Below are positions 48,412 to 58,654 of a stretch of 64,000 nucleotides of DNA, one piece after another (positions within the stretch are counted from its first letter, which is position 1; each line of letters opens with the position of its first letter). This stretch comes from Idiomarina xiamenensis 10-D-4 (lineage in GTDB: Bacteria; Pseudomonadota; Gammaproteobacteria; Enterobacterales; Alteromonadaceae). A model generated the notes under the pieces. That model did not search any database. It was not told the DNA's origin and saw only the letters and a list, made by a program, of their open reading frames with translations. The position numbers and the translations under genes were made by a program. The stretch spans positions 39,338 through 103,337 of the forward strand of contig NZ_AMRG01000013.1 in the NCBI RefSeq assembly GCF_000299895.1. The letters run 5' to 3'.

Positions 48412-50338
48412 TAAGTAGTTGCTCCAACGCCTGTTCAGCGGCCATCCACTCGTTTTCGGTGGCAGCCAGTTGTTGGCTTAGGCGGGCTTGTTCAGCGAGT
48501 AAAGCTTTCAGTTGTTGCTTGGCTTCATCGCTATATAAGCTGCTGTCGGTCAACTGCTCGTTGAGCGTCGTTAGTTGTGCCTCGTAAGTCGCGATATCAG
48601 CCTCGTATCGGGCAATACTATCGCGCAGCGGTTTGCTTTTTTGGCGCAGCTCGGCGGCGGCTCGTTTTTCCGCTTTACGGTCGGTTTTAGCGGCGCTAGC
48701 GTTGTCAGTGGTCGCTGCATCGCTAGTGCTGTGGTTGTCCGCTTTAATGACCGCATTGGCTGATTTTTTGGCTTGTTGTTGTAACCAGTCATGGTAAGCG
48801 TCTAAATCGCCGTTGAAAGGCGCTACCTTACCTTCGGCGACCAAGTAAAATTCGTCAACGCTGGTGCGTAACAAGTGTCGGTCGTGCGAGACCAATACCA
48901 TGGCACCTTCAAATGACTGTAAGGCCATGACCAATGCTTCGCGCATACTCAAATCTAAGTGGTTAGTGGGTTCGTCCAACAGCAGTAAGTTGGGACGCTG
49001 ATAGACTAATAGCGCTAATACTAAGCGGGCTTTTTCGCCACCAGACATGGGTGCTACGGCAGCGGTAGCGGCGTCGCCGGAAAAACCAAAACCGCCAAGG
49101 TAGTCCCGCAACTGCTGTTCGCTGGCGTGACTATCTAAACGCTGTAAATGCAGCAGCGCCGACGCTTGTGGGTCGAGTAGTTCTAGCTGATGCTGGGCAA
49201 AATAGCCGATGCGCAACCCGGGGTTCAAGGTAATTTCACCGGCTTGCGGCGCTAACTGCTGTGCCAGCATTTTTACCAAAGTCGACTTACCGGCACCGTT
49301 GCGACCTAATAACCCAAAGCGGCTACCAGGTACCAAATTGAGCTGAATTTTTTCTAGAATGACGTTATCGCCGTATCCGCCTTGCACATCGCGCAAACTG
49401 ATTAATGGGTTAGGCAGTTTATCGGCGGCTTTGAAGGCAAAGCTAAATGGGTTGGCGGCGCGTAAAGGTGCCTCGCTTTGCAAGCGCTCTAACGCTTTTA
49501 AACGGCTTTGTGCCTGCCGCGCCTTGCTGGCTTTATAGCGGAACCGATCGACATATTGTTGTAAATGAGCGCGCATTGCTTGCTCTTTTTCGAACTGACT
49601 TTGCTGTTGCGCCAGTTGTTCGGCTCGTTGCCGTTCAAATTGCGCATAGTTACCGTTATAACTATGGCAGCGTTGATGTTCAATATGAATGATTTGGTTG
49701 ACCGTATTGTCTAAAAAATCACGGTCATGTGAGATCAAAATAACCGTGCTGTCAGTTTGCTTTAGCCAATCTTCTAGCCAAAAAATAGCATCCACATCCA
49801 AGTGGTTTGTGGGCTCATCTAACAGCAATAAGTCGGCCCGAGCAATCAGCGCTTGCGCCAAATTCAAACGCATTCGCCAGCCGCCCGAAAAGGCGCTGAC
49901 AGGTTGTTGTAATTGCGCTTGTTGAAAGCCTAACCCAGCGAGTAAAATAGCAGCTCGGGCTTCAATATCGTAGCCTTGAATGGTGGCTAGTTGCTCGTGC
50001 AGGTGGCCAAGTTGTTCACCGTCATTTGCCAATTCTGCTTGTTTAATGGCTTGCTCAATACGACGGTAATCTGCATCGCCATCAATCACGTAAGCTAAAG
50101 CAGAGCATTCAAGCGCGGGAGTTTCTTGGGCAACGCTAGCGATTCGCCACTGTTTAGGGACGTGGCAGTGACCACTGTCGGCTTGGATTTGGTCACGCAA
50201 TAAGGCAAATAGCGACGACTTTCCGCAGCCATTTCGTCCCACTAACCCCACACGGTGGCCGGGAAAAATGTTAAAATCGCTGTGTTCTAAGAGTATGTGA
50301 CCACCACGCATCAGCGTGAGATCGCGTACGTCGATCAT
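48401..50338 (-). CDS. yheS: ABC-F ATPase YheS
   Basis: Ribosome-associated ATPase of the ABC-F group, without membrane domains. The 645-aa protein has two ATPase cassettes: Walker A GRNGCGKSSL and GRNGAGKSTL, signatures FSGGWRMRLNLAQAL and MSGGEKARLVLALL, and Walker B LLLLDEPTNHLD in both. The ABC-F linker (about 240-300) lies between, and a charged coiled-coil tail ends the protein. Divergent from yheV. Confidence 0.94.
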   Translation of the reverse strand: MIDVRDLTLMRGGHILLEHSDFNIFPGHRVGLVGRNGCGKSSLFALLRDQIQADSGHCHVPKQWRIASVAQETPALECSALAYVIDGDADYRRIEQAIKQAELANDGEQLGHLHEQLATIQGYDIEARAAILLAGLGFQQAQLQQPVSAFSGGWRMRLNLAQALIARADLLLLDEPTNHLDVDAIFWLEDWLKQTDSTVILISHDRDFLDNTVNQIIHIEHQRCHSYNGNYAQFERQRAEQLAQQQSQFEKEQAMRAHLQQYVDRFRYKASKARQAQSRLKALERLQSEAPLRAANPFSFAFKAADKLPNPLISLRDVQGGYGDNVILEKIQLNLVPGSRFGLLGRNGAGKSTLVKMLAQQLAPQAGEITLNPGLRIGYFAQHQLELLDPQASALLHLQRLDSHASEQQLRDYLGGFGFSGDAATAAVAPMSGGEKARLVLALLVYQRPNLLLLDEPTNHLDLSMREALVMALQSFEGAMVLVSHDRHLLRTSVDEFYLVAEGKVAPFNGDLDAYHDWLQQQAKKSANAVIKADNHSTSDAATTDNASAAKTDRKAEKRAAAELRQKSKPLRDSIARYEADIATYEAQLTTLNEQLTDSSLYSDEAKQQLKALLAEQARLSQQLAATENEWMAAEQALEQLLNEQ

Positions 50339-50440
50339 AATTTAAGCTACCTACGCTGAAAGCCAATGCGCGCATGATACCGAAAGCGCTGGTTGGGTGC
50401 GAGAGGGCAAGGTAGTTTTATGCAGTTATAGAGGTTAGCC

Positions 50441-50653
50441 GTGGCACGTCAAAAAAAGCGTTTTATCGCCGGAGCAACTTGTCCAAAGTGTCAATCAATG
50501 GACACATTAATGTTATTTTTCGAAAATAACATCGAACAAGTGGAATGTGTAAACTGTCACTACCGTATGAGTGAGCCGAAAGCTCAGGGCGGCGGCAGTC
50601 AGCGCCAGTTCGACCAAGTCATTGGCGTTTTTAAACCGGACAACGACGCCTAG
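50441..50653 (+). CDS. yheV: YheV family putative metal-binding protein
   Basis: A 70-aa protein with a zinc-ribbon arrangement: CPKC near residue 14 and CVNC near residue 36 in KKRFIAGATCPKCQSMDTLM and VECVNCHYRMSEP. Begins at a GTG (50441) six bases after GAGG. Divergent from yheS. No known function; metal binding is inferred from the four cysteines. Confidence 0.9.
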   Translation: MARQKKRFIAGATCPKCQSMDTLMLFFENNIEQVECVNCHYRMSEPKAQGGGSQRQFDQVIGVFKPDNDA

Positions 50654-50719
50654 GTAGGCGAATTATTGACGGCATGGATGACGCCGCAATTGGTCATTAA
50701 CGCAGGAGGCGAGCTGAAT

Positions 50720-52276
50720 ATGGAAACCGAATTAGACACCATTACGACTCGACTGCCGCAGGTAATCTATCAAGCACAAACCATCCGTGCTGGTGAACAG
50801 GCTGCCGCCAAGCAATGCGGTGTGAGCATGAATCAACTCATGCTAGCGGCGGGTCATGCGGTATTTGAGTGGCTGACACAGGTAGCGCCAACGCTATCTG
50901 GCCAACGAAACATCAAGCGGGTCGTGGTGTTGTGCGGGAAAGGTAATAACGGCGGCGATGCTTACATTGTTGCTCGGTTGGCCTTGCAACGTGGTTATCA
51001 GGTCACCGTTTATGCCACTGATGAAGTCAGTGACGGCGCGCAAGCGGCGTATCAGGCTTGGCGCGATAGTGGTGGACGGCAATTAGCGTTAACTGAGTTC
51101 AACACCGAAGTCGATGCCGACGTTATCGTCGATGGTTTATTGGGTAGCGGCTTACAGGGTGAGGTGCGTGAACCCTATGCCAGTGCCATCAGCGCCTGCA
51201 ATGCTCACCCTGCCTTGACCGTAGCGATTGATCTACCCTCTGGCCTGAGCGCCGATAGCGGGCAGCCTTTAGGGTGTGCGCTGCGGGCAGATGCGACTAT
51301 CACCTTTATTGGTTTATTTGCCGGACTGTTCACGGGCGCCGGTGCGGATTATTGCGGTCAGATATTTTTTGCTGGACTTGGCGTCAATGACGCTTTTGAC
51401 GCTCAGCAAGCGGCTTGGCTGCAGCGCTATCAACCGCAGCTGCCGTTATTGCCTCGGCGCGCAGCGGCATCGCACAAAGGTAGCCACGGGCATGTGTTGA
51501 TTGTTGGCGGACAGCCGGGAATGAGTGGCGCGGTAACGTTAGCGATGCAAAGTGCGTTGCGCGCTGGCGCGGGTAAAGTATCGGTGGCGTGTCATCCCCA
51601 GGTACAAGCCATTGTGGCTGGGGGGATGGTGCAGGGCGTGGCCACGGTAGAGGCGTTACAACCGATGCTGAAGCAGGCCGATGTGGTGGTGCTGGGTTGC
51701 GGTTTAGGGCAAACTGATTGGGCCGAACAGTTATGGCGGGCGGTCATCGATAGCGGTAAGCCATTGGTTATCGATGCCGATGGCTTACAATGGTTAGCAC
51801 GTTATCCGCGTCAATTGCAGTCAGCGATACTCACCCCTCATCCTGGTGAAGCAGCCACTTTATTAGGACGTGATACGGCTTGGGTGCAACAGCAGCGAGT
51901 TGAGGCGGTGCAGCAGTTGCAGCGGAACTTCGGTGCGCATTGCTTGCTCAAAGGTGCGGGTAGTCTAGTGGCGACTCGGCGTGCTAGCTACCTTGTCGAT
52001 CGCGGCAGCGCGGCGCTGGCGGTAGCTGGCATGGGGGATTTACTAAGCGGTATAATTGCGGCGCTTTGGGTGCAAAACAGGAAGACGGCGCAAAACCTGA
52101 GCGGGGCGCAACTTGATGAAGCGCAAGCTATGGACAATGACGAGCTTGTTGCGCAACAGGCATTGCTAACCGCGGTGTGGCTGCACGCCGTTGCTGGCGA
52201 AAGGGCTGCAGAGCAGGGCGCCAGAGGCACCTTGCCTAGCGATTTATTAGGAATAATCAGACAGTTGGTTAATTAA
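50720..52276 (+). CDS. nnr: Bifunctional NAD(P)H-hydrate epimerase / ADP-dependent NAD(P)H-hydrate dehydratase
   Basis: Repairs damaged, hydrated NAD(P)H. The 518-aa protein has an N-terminal epimerase domain (YjeF_N; VVLCGKGNNGGDAYIVARL, about 80) and a C-terminal ribokinase-like dehydratase (HGHVLIVGGQPGMSGAVTLA, DADGLQWLAR, LTPHPGEAATLLG, VAGMGDLLSGIIAAL). The ATG at 50720 (METELDT) has AGGAGG upstream; an open frame to a TTG at 50666 lacks support. First gene of the nnr-tsaE-amiB-mutL-miaA-hfq run, as in E. coli. Confidence 0.95.
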   Translation: METELDTITTRLPQVIYQAQTIRAGEQAAAKQCGVSMNQLMLAAGHAVFEWLTQVAPTLSGQRNIKRVVVLCGKGNNGGDAYIVARLALQRGYQVTVYATDEVSDGAQAAYQAWRDSGGRQLALTEFNTEVDADVIVDGLLGSGLQGEVREPYASAISACNAHPALTVAIDLPSGLSADSGQPLGCALRADATITFIGLFAGLFTGAGADYCGQIFFAGLGVNDAFDAQQAAWLQRYQPQLPLLPRRAAASHKGSHGHVLIVGGQPGMSGAVTLAMQSALRAGAGKVSVACHPQVQAIVAGGMVQGVATVEALQPMLKQADVVVLGCGLGQTDWAEQLWRAVIDSGKPLVIDADGLQWLARYPRQLQSAILTPHPGEAATLLGRDTAWVQQQRVEAVQQLQRNFGAHCLLKGAGSLVATRRASYLVDRGSAALAVAGMGDLLSGIIAALWVQNRKTAQNLSGAQLDEAQAMDNDELVAQQALLTAVWLHAVAGERAAEQGARGTLPSDLLGIIRQLVN

Positions 52277-52279
52277 CAT

Positions 52280-52735
52280 ATGCAAGTTATCTGGGCCCTT
52301 GATGGTGAACATGAAACCCTAACGGTCGCGCGGCGTATGGCTGAGCTGATAGACAAACCGTTGGTGATTTATTTATATGGTGATTTGGGTGCCGGTAAAA
52401 CCACCTTTAGCCGTGGCTTCATTCAGGCGCTGGGTCATGAAGGCGCTGTGAAAAGCCCAACCTACACGCTGGTAGAGCCTTATCAGTTGGTGCCGTGGCG
52501 CATTCACCATTTTGATTTGTACCGTTTAGCCGACCCTGAAGAATTAGAGTTTATGGGCATTCGCGATTATTTTGCCGACGATACCCTGAATTTAATTGAG
52601 TGGCCGCAACGCGGTGAGGGCTGGTTACCAGCCGCAGACCTTGCTATAAACTTAAGTTATCAGCCGCAAGGGCGGCAGATGCTTGTCGACGCGCTAACCG
52701 ACAACGGTCAGGAACTACTAAAACAATTATTATGA
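52280..52735 (+). CDS. tsaE: tRNA threonylcarbamoyladenosine biosynthesis ATPase TsaE
   Basis: ATPase of the TsaBDE complex making t6A37 in ANN-decoding tRNAs. The 151-aa protein has the P-loop [14 protein letters not shown], the [10 protein letters not shown] motif, [14 protein letters not shown] and IEWPQRG. It starts three bases after nnr and overlaps amiB by ATGA. Confidence 0.95.
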   Translation: MQVIWALDGEHETLTVARRMAELIDKPLVIYLYGDLGAGKTTFSRGFIQALGHEGAVKSPTYTLVEPYQLVPWRIHHFDLYRLADPEELEFMGIRDYFADDTLNLIEWPQRGEGWLPAADLAINLSYQPQGRQMLVDALTDNGQELLKQLL

Positions 52736-54042
52736 AACGCTGGCTTTTATTAATCTTGCTGTGCTTACCCACAGTTCAGGCCGTGGCCGCCAATGACATT
52801 CAGAGTGTCCGGGTGTGGCCGTCGCCGGATAAAACTCGCATCGTGTTCGATTTGAGCGCGAAGCCCGATTATAGTTATTTTACCTTGTACGATAGCCAGC
52901 CTTACCGCTTGGTTATCGACTTTCGCGACACTGAGCGTAAGGCAAGCCTAACGAACTTGGGTGAAGAATCGTTGCTCGTCAAAAAGGTGCGCACAAGTTC
53001 GCCCCAGTATGCCAACAGCACGCGTATTGTGATTGAACTGAACAGTAAAAGTCAGCCAGAAGTCTTTTCGTTGCCCGCTAACGAGACTTACAGCGACCGA
53101 TTAGTCGTTGATTTACCGGGGGAGTCGGTGCGACGAACCGGACCAGCTAAATCGGTGGATGAGCTGAAAGAGCGGGTGGTTACGGTCGCCATTGATGCCG
53201 GTCATGGCGGTGATGATCCGGGCTCAATTGGTCCGTCAGGGACCTACGAAAAACACGTCGTATTGAAAATTGCGCAAGCGTTGGCGACCCAGATCAACAA
53301 CGATCCGGGGATGCAGGCTTATCTAGTACGTACCGGTGATTATTATTTAACTCCCGATAGTCGCCCAGAAAAAGCTCGTGAAGCCAAAGCCGACCTGTTT
53401 ATCTCGATTCATGCCGACGCCTTTACCTCGCCCGGACCTAATGGCGCGTCGGTTTGGGTCTTGTCGAAGCGGCGTGCTAATTCCGAAATTGGTCGCTGGC
53501 TAGAAACCCGCGAGAAACACTCTGAGCTATTGGGTGGAGCGGCGGAAATTTTGCAGGGCAACGATAGCGAATCTTATTTGGCGCGCACCTTGCTCGATAT
53601 GTCGATGGATAACTCAATGGCGGGTGGCTATAACGTAGCCAATGAGATCATTGATGAAATGAAACGTATTACCCGGATGCACAAAAGCAAGCCGCAAGCG
53701 GCCAGCTTTGCGGTGCTGAAATCACCGGATATTCCATCGATTTTGGTTGAGACAGGTTTTATATCTAACCCGCGTGAAGAAAAAAACTTATTGAGCCGTA
53801 ATCACCAAAATAAACTCGCTAGCGCGATATACAACGGCGTGCGTCGTTATTTTGTACAAAATCCGATCGATGGGACTTACTTCGCTAAGCACCGTTCGAC
53901 GCGTCATATCGTTAAATCGGGAGAATCGTTATCGATCTTGGCGCAGCGCTACAATACCTCTATATCGGCAATTAAAAGCCACAATAACTTGCAATCGACG
54001 GTGCTGAAGATAGGTCAGGTACTCGAGATACCGGCGTCGTAA
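52732..54042 (+). CDS. amiB: N-acetylmuramoyl-L-alanine amidase AmiB
   Basis: Periplasmic zinc amidase splitting septal peptidoglycan in cell separation. The 436-aa protein has a signal peptide ([16 protein letters not shown]), an AMIN domain (about 22-125), an amidase_3 domain ([16 protein letters not shown] with Zn ligand His, [10 protein letters not shown], and catalytic Glu in [12 protein letters not shown]), and a C-terminal LysM ([17 protein letters not shown]). Overlaps tsaE and mutL ends by ATGA and TAATG. Confidence 0.95.
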   Translation: MKRWLLLILLCLPTVQAVAANDIQSVRVWPSPDKTRIVFDLSAKPDYSYFTLYDSQPYRLVIDFRDTERKASLTNLGEESLLVKKVRTSSPQYANSTRIVIELNSKSQPEVFSLPANETYSDRLVVDLPGESVRRTGPAKSVDELKERVVTVAIDAGHGGDDPGSIGPSGTYEKHVVLKIAQALATQINNDPGMQAYLVRTGDYYLTPDSRPEKAREAKADLFISIHADAFTSPGPNGASVWVLSKRRANSEIGRWLETREKHSELLGGAAEILQGNDSESYLARTLLDMSMDNSMAGGYNVANEIIDEMKRITRMHKSKPQAASFAVLKSPDIPSILVETGFISNPREEKNLLSRNHQNKLASAIYNGVRRYFVQNPIDGTYFAKHRSTRHIVKSGESLSILAQRYNTSISAIKSHNNLQSTVLKIGQVLEIPAS

Positions 54043-55874
54043 TGATGATTCAGTTATTACCAACAGAACTAGCCAACCAAATCGCGGCTGGCGAAGTGGT
54101 TGAACGACCGGCGTCAGTGGTTAAAGAACTGCTAGAGAATAGCTTGGATGCTGGCGCTACCGAGTTACAGATCGATATTGAACAGGGCGGCGCTAAGCGG
54201 ATTCGCATTCGTGATAATGGCGCGGGTATTGCCCGTGACGAACTAACCCTGGCCTTAAGCCGCCACGCCACTAGCAAAATCAAAAGTCTGGATGATCTGG
54301 AGGCTATTTTGTCGCTGGGTTTTCGTGGTGAAGCATTAGCCAGTATCAGTTCGGTATCGCGCTTACGCTTGACATCAAAACCAGCGCAGCAAGCGGAAGC
54401 GTGGCAAGCTTGGACCGAGGGACGCGACATGCAGGTGCAGATTGAGCCTGCCGCACATCCCGATGGTACCACTATCGACGTACAAGACTTGTTCTTTAAT
54501 ACGCCGGCGCGGCGGAAGTTTTTACGAACCGAAAAAACCGAATTTAATCACATTGATGATGTCATCAAACGTATCGGTTTGGCGCGCTTTGATATTGGTT
54601 TGACGCTACGCCATAACCACAAGGTGATACGTCAATTTCGTGCTGCCGGCTCCGAGCAACAGCAGCTCCAGCGAGTCGCCCAGATTTGTGGCAAAAACTT
54701 CGCCAGCGAAGCTTGTCGATTGACACTAACTAGTGGTGATTACCAGTTGGACGGCTGGGTCGCGGCACCGCAACATTGTCGCCATCAAGCCGATGTACAG
54801 TATTTTTACGTTAACGGACGGATGCTACGCGATCGGCTTATTTTACACGCGCTGCGACAAGCGTATGGCGAATGGCTTGGTGACGAACGTTCGGCGACAT
54901 TTGTGTTGTACCTGACGTTACCTGCTGCCGACGTTGACGTGAATGTGCATCCAGCCAAACATGAAGTCCGGTTTCAGCAAAGTCGGCAGGTACACGACTT
55001 TATTTATCAAGCGGTACGGCAGGCGCTACAACAGAGTCTACCCACGCCTGCGCAGGAGCCGGTAGCCAATGTTGCTGCGCACCAATATCAAACTCAGCCT
55101 AGCAGCGAAGCTGGCGAGTTGCGGGTGGCCGGACGTTCGCCCTTACCGGCGGCTTTTACTGGCAGCGGTAGCGGCACCGGTAGCGGCAGCAAACCCAGCT
55201 ATAGCCAGACTCCGCAGCGGCCGCTGGGGCAGGCCGATTGGACCGCTTTAGCCGATGCTGGACCGAGTTCTGCTACACCTAAGCACCATCATGCCGATGC
55301 GAATGCCTCTGCACCAGCGACATCGACTGCAGATTGGCGGCCGCTGTCGGTACTGAATGGTTGCTGGTTGTTGCTACAGCAGCAATTGCCATCAGCGTCA
55401 CGCTTGGCGTGCCTAGATTTGGTTAGCGTCGCGCAACATTGCCAACGGCGCCAACTACAACAACAAATTACTCAAACCGGGTTAAGCGGACAACCGTTAC
55501 TACTGCCGGTGACCTTGCGTGATAGCGCTGTTAGCCAAGCGTTAGCGGCGGTCGACGGCAAGCTGTTGGCACGCTTAGGTGTGTTATGTCAGCAACGTGC
55601 TGAGCAAGTTACGGTGCAACAAATGCCGGCTATGTTGCGGCAGGGGGATGTGACCGCATTACTGTGGCAATTGCTGCAATACCTGCAGGGTGTCTCCACA
55701 GTACCGGATACGCTGCTCGATTGGTTAGCCGAACGCGCCACGCCAGCACAGTTCCGACAAACTCAGGCAGAGCATTGGTGTGAGTATTGGCAGCAACAGC
55801 TACAGGCTGATACGGAGTATCTGGTTGAGCTTGCCTTACCTGCAGTCATGGAGCAAAATCATGCATCAGACTGA
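54042..55874 (+). CDS. mutL: DNA mismatch repair protein MutL
   Basis: ATPase linking MutS to MutH and helicase in mismatch repair. The 610-aa protein has the GHKL motifs near the start: [22 protein letters not shown] and [16 protein letters not shown] long unordered linker (about 330-440) holds a Gly-Ser repeat ([10 protein letters not shown]). The C-terminal dimerisation domain lacks the endonuclease DQHA motif, as in MutH-containing gammaproteobacteria. The start ([19 protein letters not shown]) matches the family. Confidence 0.96.
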   Translation: MMIQLLPTELANQIAAGEVVERPASVVKELLENSLDAGATELQIDIEQGGAKRIRIRDNGAGIARDELTLALSRHATSKIKSLDDLEAILSLGFRGEALASISSVSRLRLTSKPAQQAEAWQAWTEGRDMQVQIEPAAHPDGTTIDVQDLFFNTPARRKFLRTEKTEFNHIDDVIKRIGLARFDIGLTLRHNHKVIRQFRAAGSEQQQLQRVAQICGKNFASEACRLTLTSGDYQLDGWVAAPQHCRHQADVQYFYVNGRMLRDRLILHALRQAYGEWLGDERSATFVLYLTLPAADVDVNVHPAKHEVRFQQSRQVHDFIYQAVRQALQQSLPTPAQEPVANVAAHQYQTQPSSEAGELRVAGRSPLPAAFTGSGSGTGSGSKPSYSQTPQRPLGQADWTALADAGPSSATPKHHHADANASAPATSTADWRPLSVLNGCWLLLQQQLPSASRLACLDLVSVAQHCQRRQLQQQITQTGLSGQPLLLPVTLRDSAVSQALAAVDGKLLARLGVLCQQRAEQVTVQQMPAMLRQGDVTALLWQLLQYLQGVSTVPDTLLDWLAERATPAQFRQTQAEHWCEYWQQQLQADTEYLVELALPAVMEQNHASD

Positions 55875-56808
55875 TGCTTATGCGGTGTGTATTTATGGTC
55901 CGACGGCGGCTGGCAAAACGGCGTTATCGCTGAGTTTAGCCGAACAACTTAACGGCGAAATTGTGTCGGTCGATTCGGCACTGGTGTACCGCCACATGGA
56001 TATTGGTACGGCGAAGCCTTCTGCCGCTGAACAAGCGCGCGCGCCGCATCATCTATTAGATATTTGCGATGCGGCGGAAAGTTATTCGGCGGCCAATTTT
56101 GTTAGCGATGCGCAGGCCTGTATCGCCGATATAATCAGTCGTGGCAAAGTGCCCATTCTGGCCGGTGGCACCATGCTATATTTTAAGGCGCTATTGGAAG
56201 GCTTATCGCGTTTACCGGAGGCCGATTGGCAATTGCGTAAAGAACTGCAACAACAGGCCGATGAGCAAGGGTTGGCGGCCTTACATCAACGCTTGCAAGC
56301 GATTGACCCGGTCAGTGCTGCGCGTATTCACGTGAACGACCCGCAGCGCTTATTGCGAGCGCTGGAAGTTTATCTGTTGAGTGGGCGCAATTTAACGGAA
56401 CTGACGGCAGAGCGTGAGGGTCAACTGCAATTACCGATATTGCAAATTGCGTTGGCACCAGCGCAGCGTAGTGACTTACACGAACGCATTGCACAACGCT
56501 TCCAGTTAATGTTGCAAGCGGGCTTTGAGGATGAAGTCCGAGCATTATATCAGCGCGGTGATTTACATCTGGATATGCCGTCCATGCGCTGTGTTGGTTA
56601 TCGACAAATGTGGCAATATTTGACAGGTGAGCTAAGTTATTCTGAGATGGTTGAGCGTGGTGTTATCGCAACGCGACAACTCGCAAAGCGGCAATTAACG
56701 TGGTTACGGGGCTGGCCAGCGGTACATTGGTTAACGACTGGCGACCCGCAATTGGTTAATAAAGCCATGGACATTCTCGCGAGCAAGCCGAAAAGATTTA
56801 ATAGTTAA
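55861..56808 (+). CDS. miaA: tRNA dimethylallyltransferase MiaA
   Basis: Adds the isopentenyl group to A37 of tRNAs reading UNN codons. The 315-aa protein has the P-loop [44 protein letters not shown] substrate loop, and [13 protein letters not shown]. The ATG at 55861 lies 14 bases inside the mutL 3' end; a longer frame-consistent start is a mutL shadow. Upstream of hfq as in E. coli. Confidence 0.95.
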   Translation: MHQTDAYAVCIYGPTAAGKTALSLSLAEQLNGEIVSVDSALVYRHMDIGTAKPSAAEQARAPHHLLDICDAAESYSAANFVSDAQACIADIISRGKVPILAGGTMLYFKALLEGLSRLPEADWQLRKELQQQADEQGLAALHQRLQAIDPVSAARIHVNDPQRLLRALEVYLLSGRNLTELTAEREGQLQLPILQIALAPAQRSDLHERIAQRFQLMLQAGFEDEVRALYQRGDLHLDMPSMRCVGYRQMWQYLTGELSYSEMVERGVIATRQLAKRQLTWLRGWPAVHWLTTGDPQLVNKAMDILASKPKRFNS

Positions 56809-57010
56809 GCTTGAAATTTGGGTCTATTAACCATAGATCAATTCTCGACGTCGATTCGTATTAGCCAAAACTTTGCATTATTTTTCGATGGTCTGGGATG
56901 AGAAAAGCTAATAATATCGTTAGCATATCAGTCGCGCATGCAAGTCTCGACAGATAGCTGACAGTGTTATGGTGCGCTCCGAGATTCTAAAAACAAAAAG
57001 GAAATTAGCA

Positions 57011-57271
57011 ATGGCCAAGGGGCAAACGTTACAAGACCCATTTTTGAATGCGTTGCGCAGAGAGCGCGTTCCGGTTTCGATTTATTTGGTTAATGGCATC
57101 AAGTTGCAGGGCCAAATTGAATCTTTTGACCAATTTGTGATTCTGCTAAAGAATACCGTCAGTCAGATGGTTTATAAGCATGCGATTTCTACCGTTGTAC
57201 CGGCTCGTATCCCGCAAAACTACCTGAGTCAGGGCGGCCAGTCGGCGGATGAAATGGAACACGCTAATTAA
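57011..57271 (+). CDS. hfq: RNA chaperone Hfq
   Basis: Hexameric Sm-like protein that pairs small RNAs with mRNAs. The 86-aa protein has the full Sm1/Sm2 core ([49 protein letters not shown]) and a short acidic tail of about 15 residues, shorter than the E. coli 102-aa form. ATG at 57011; a preceding 200-bp gap after miaA probably holds its own promoter. Confidence 0.97.
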   Translation: MAKGQTLQDPFLNALRRERVPVSIYLVNGIKLQGQIESFDQFVILLKNTVSQMVYKHAISTVVPARIPQNYLSQGGQSADEMEHAN

Positions 57272-57303
57272 TTCCCTAACCGTGGTTTGGAGGCAGTACT
57301 CGC

Positions 57304-58602
57304 TTGTTTGACAGGTATGAGAGTGGTGAACAAGCAATCCTTGTACACGTTGATTTACCCGCCGAAGTAGACCGTGAAGACTTATCCGAATTGAAGCTTC
57401 TGGTAAGCTCGGCGGGTGTAGAAACATTGGGTGTGGTCACCGCATCACGGGCATCTCCCAGCCCCAAGTTTTTTGTCGGGAGTGGCAAAGCAGAAGAGAT
57501 AGCCGAACAAGTTAAGGCACTCAATGCTAATATCATTATCTTTAATCACGCCTTATCGCCAACCCAGGAACGTAATTTAGAGAAAGTCTGTGAATGCCGA
57601 GTGCTTGACCGCACCGGATTGATTTTAGATATCTTTGCCCAGCGCGCGCGTACCCACGAGGGTAAATTGCAGGTCGAGTTGGCGCAGTTACGTCATATTG
57701 CTACCCGTCTGGTGCGCGGTTGGACCCACTTGGAGCGGCAAAAAGGTGGTATCGGCTTACGCGGACCGGGCGAAACCCAGCTAGAAACCGACCGTCGCTT
57801 AATTCGTGGACGTATTAAGAATATTTTACGTCGCCTTGAGCGTGTGCAAAAGCAGCGCGAACAAGGTCGCCGTGCGCGTAAACGGGCAGAAGTGCCGACG
57901 GTGTCACTGGTGGGTTATACCAACGCCGGTAAGTCGACCCTGTTTAACCGACTGACGGCGTCAGATGTGTATGCCGCCGACCAATTATTTGCGACACTCG
58001 ATCCGACCTTAAGACGTATCGATGTTGACGAAGTGGGACCGGTCATCTTAGCCGATACCGTAGGCTTTATTAGACATTTGCCGCACGACTTAGTGGCGGC
58101 CTTTAAAGCCACCCTGCAAGAGACCCAAGAAGCGGATTTGTTGCTACATGTGGTGGATGTTGCTGACGAGCAGCAACAAGAGAATATCGATCAGGTGGCC
58201 GAGGTTTTAGCAGAAATTGAAGCAGACCAAGTGCCACAGCTGCTGATTTGTAATAAGATTGATAAATTGGCTGAGGCGACGCCGCGCATCGATTATGACG
58301 ATGATGGTAAACCACAACGGGTATGGCTGTCTGCGCAAAGTGGTGCTGGCACTGACTTGATTAGTCAAGCCCTGCAACAGTTGTTGGGGCCGTCGATGCA
58401 TGACATGACGCTAAGTTTACCGCCAGCAATGGGTAAGTTGCGTGGTGTTTTGTATCAGCTTGATGCAGTGCTCGAAGAGCAGTTGACCGAGCAGGGTGAG
58501 TTAGCATTGCATGTGCGTATTGCCGATATCGACTGGCGTCGTTTATTAAAGCAGTATCAGGAGCAAGGCAAGGATTTAGAAGCCTATATTGATCGGCGCT
58601 AA
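57304..58602 (+). CDS. hflX: GTPase HflX
   Basis: Ribosome-associated GTPase that rescues stalled ribosomes. The 432-aa protein has the HflX N-domain (PKFFVGSGKAEEIAEQ, ARTHEGKLQVELAQLRH), a GGIGLRGPGETQLE linker and a G domain (GYTNAGKSTLFN, DTVGFIRHLPHDLV, NKID). It starts at a TTG (57304) ten bases after GGAGG; the MFDRYESGEQA start fits the E. coli protein, so the rare codon is likely genuine. Confidence 0.95.
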   Translation: MFDRYESGEQAILVHVDLPAEVDREDLSELKLLVSSAGVETLGVVTASRASPSPKFFVGSGKAEEIAEQVKALNANIIIFNHALSPTQERNLEKVCECRVLDRTGLILDIFAQRARTHEGKLQVELAQLRHIATRLVRGWTHLERQKGGIGLRGPGETQLETDRRLIRGRIKNILRRLERVQKQREQGRRARKRAEVPTVSLVGYTNAGKSTLFNRLTASDVYAADQLFATLDPTLRRIDVDEVGPVILADTVGFIRHLPHDLVAAFKATLQETQEADLLLHVVDVADEQQQENIDQVAEVLAEIEADQVPQLLICNKIDKLAEATPRIDYDDDGKPQRVWLSAQSGAGTDLISQALQQLLGPSMHDMTLSLPPAMGKLRGVLYQLDAVLEEQLTEQGELALHVRIADIDWRRLLKQYQEQGKDLEAYIDRR

Positions 58603-58654
58603 TTTGCTATTGTTCAGCTCAGAATTCTTATGTGCTTTTTAGGTGGAGTAACCC

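Noticed and set aside
54050..54472. 140-codon open frame antisense to the start of mutL
   Set aside because: Shadow of the highly conserved ATPase region; no start signal.
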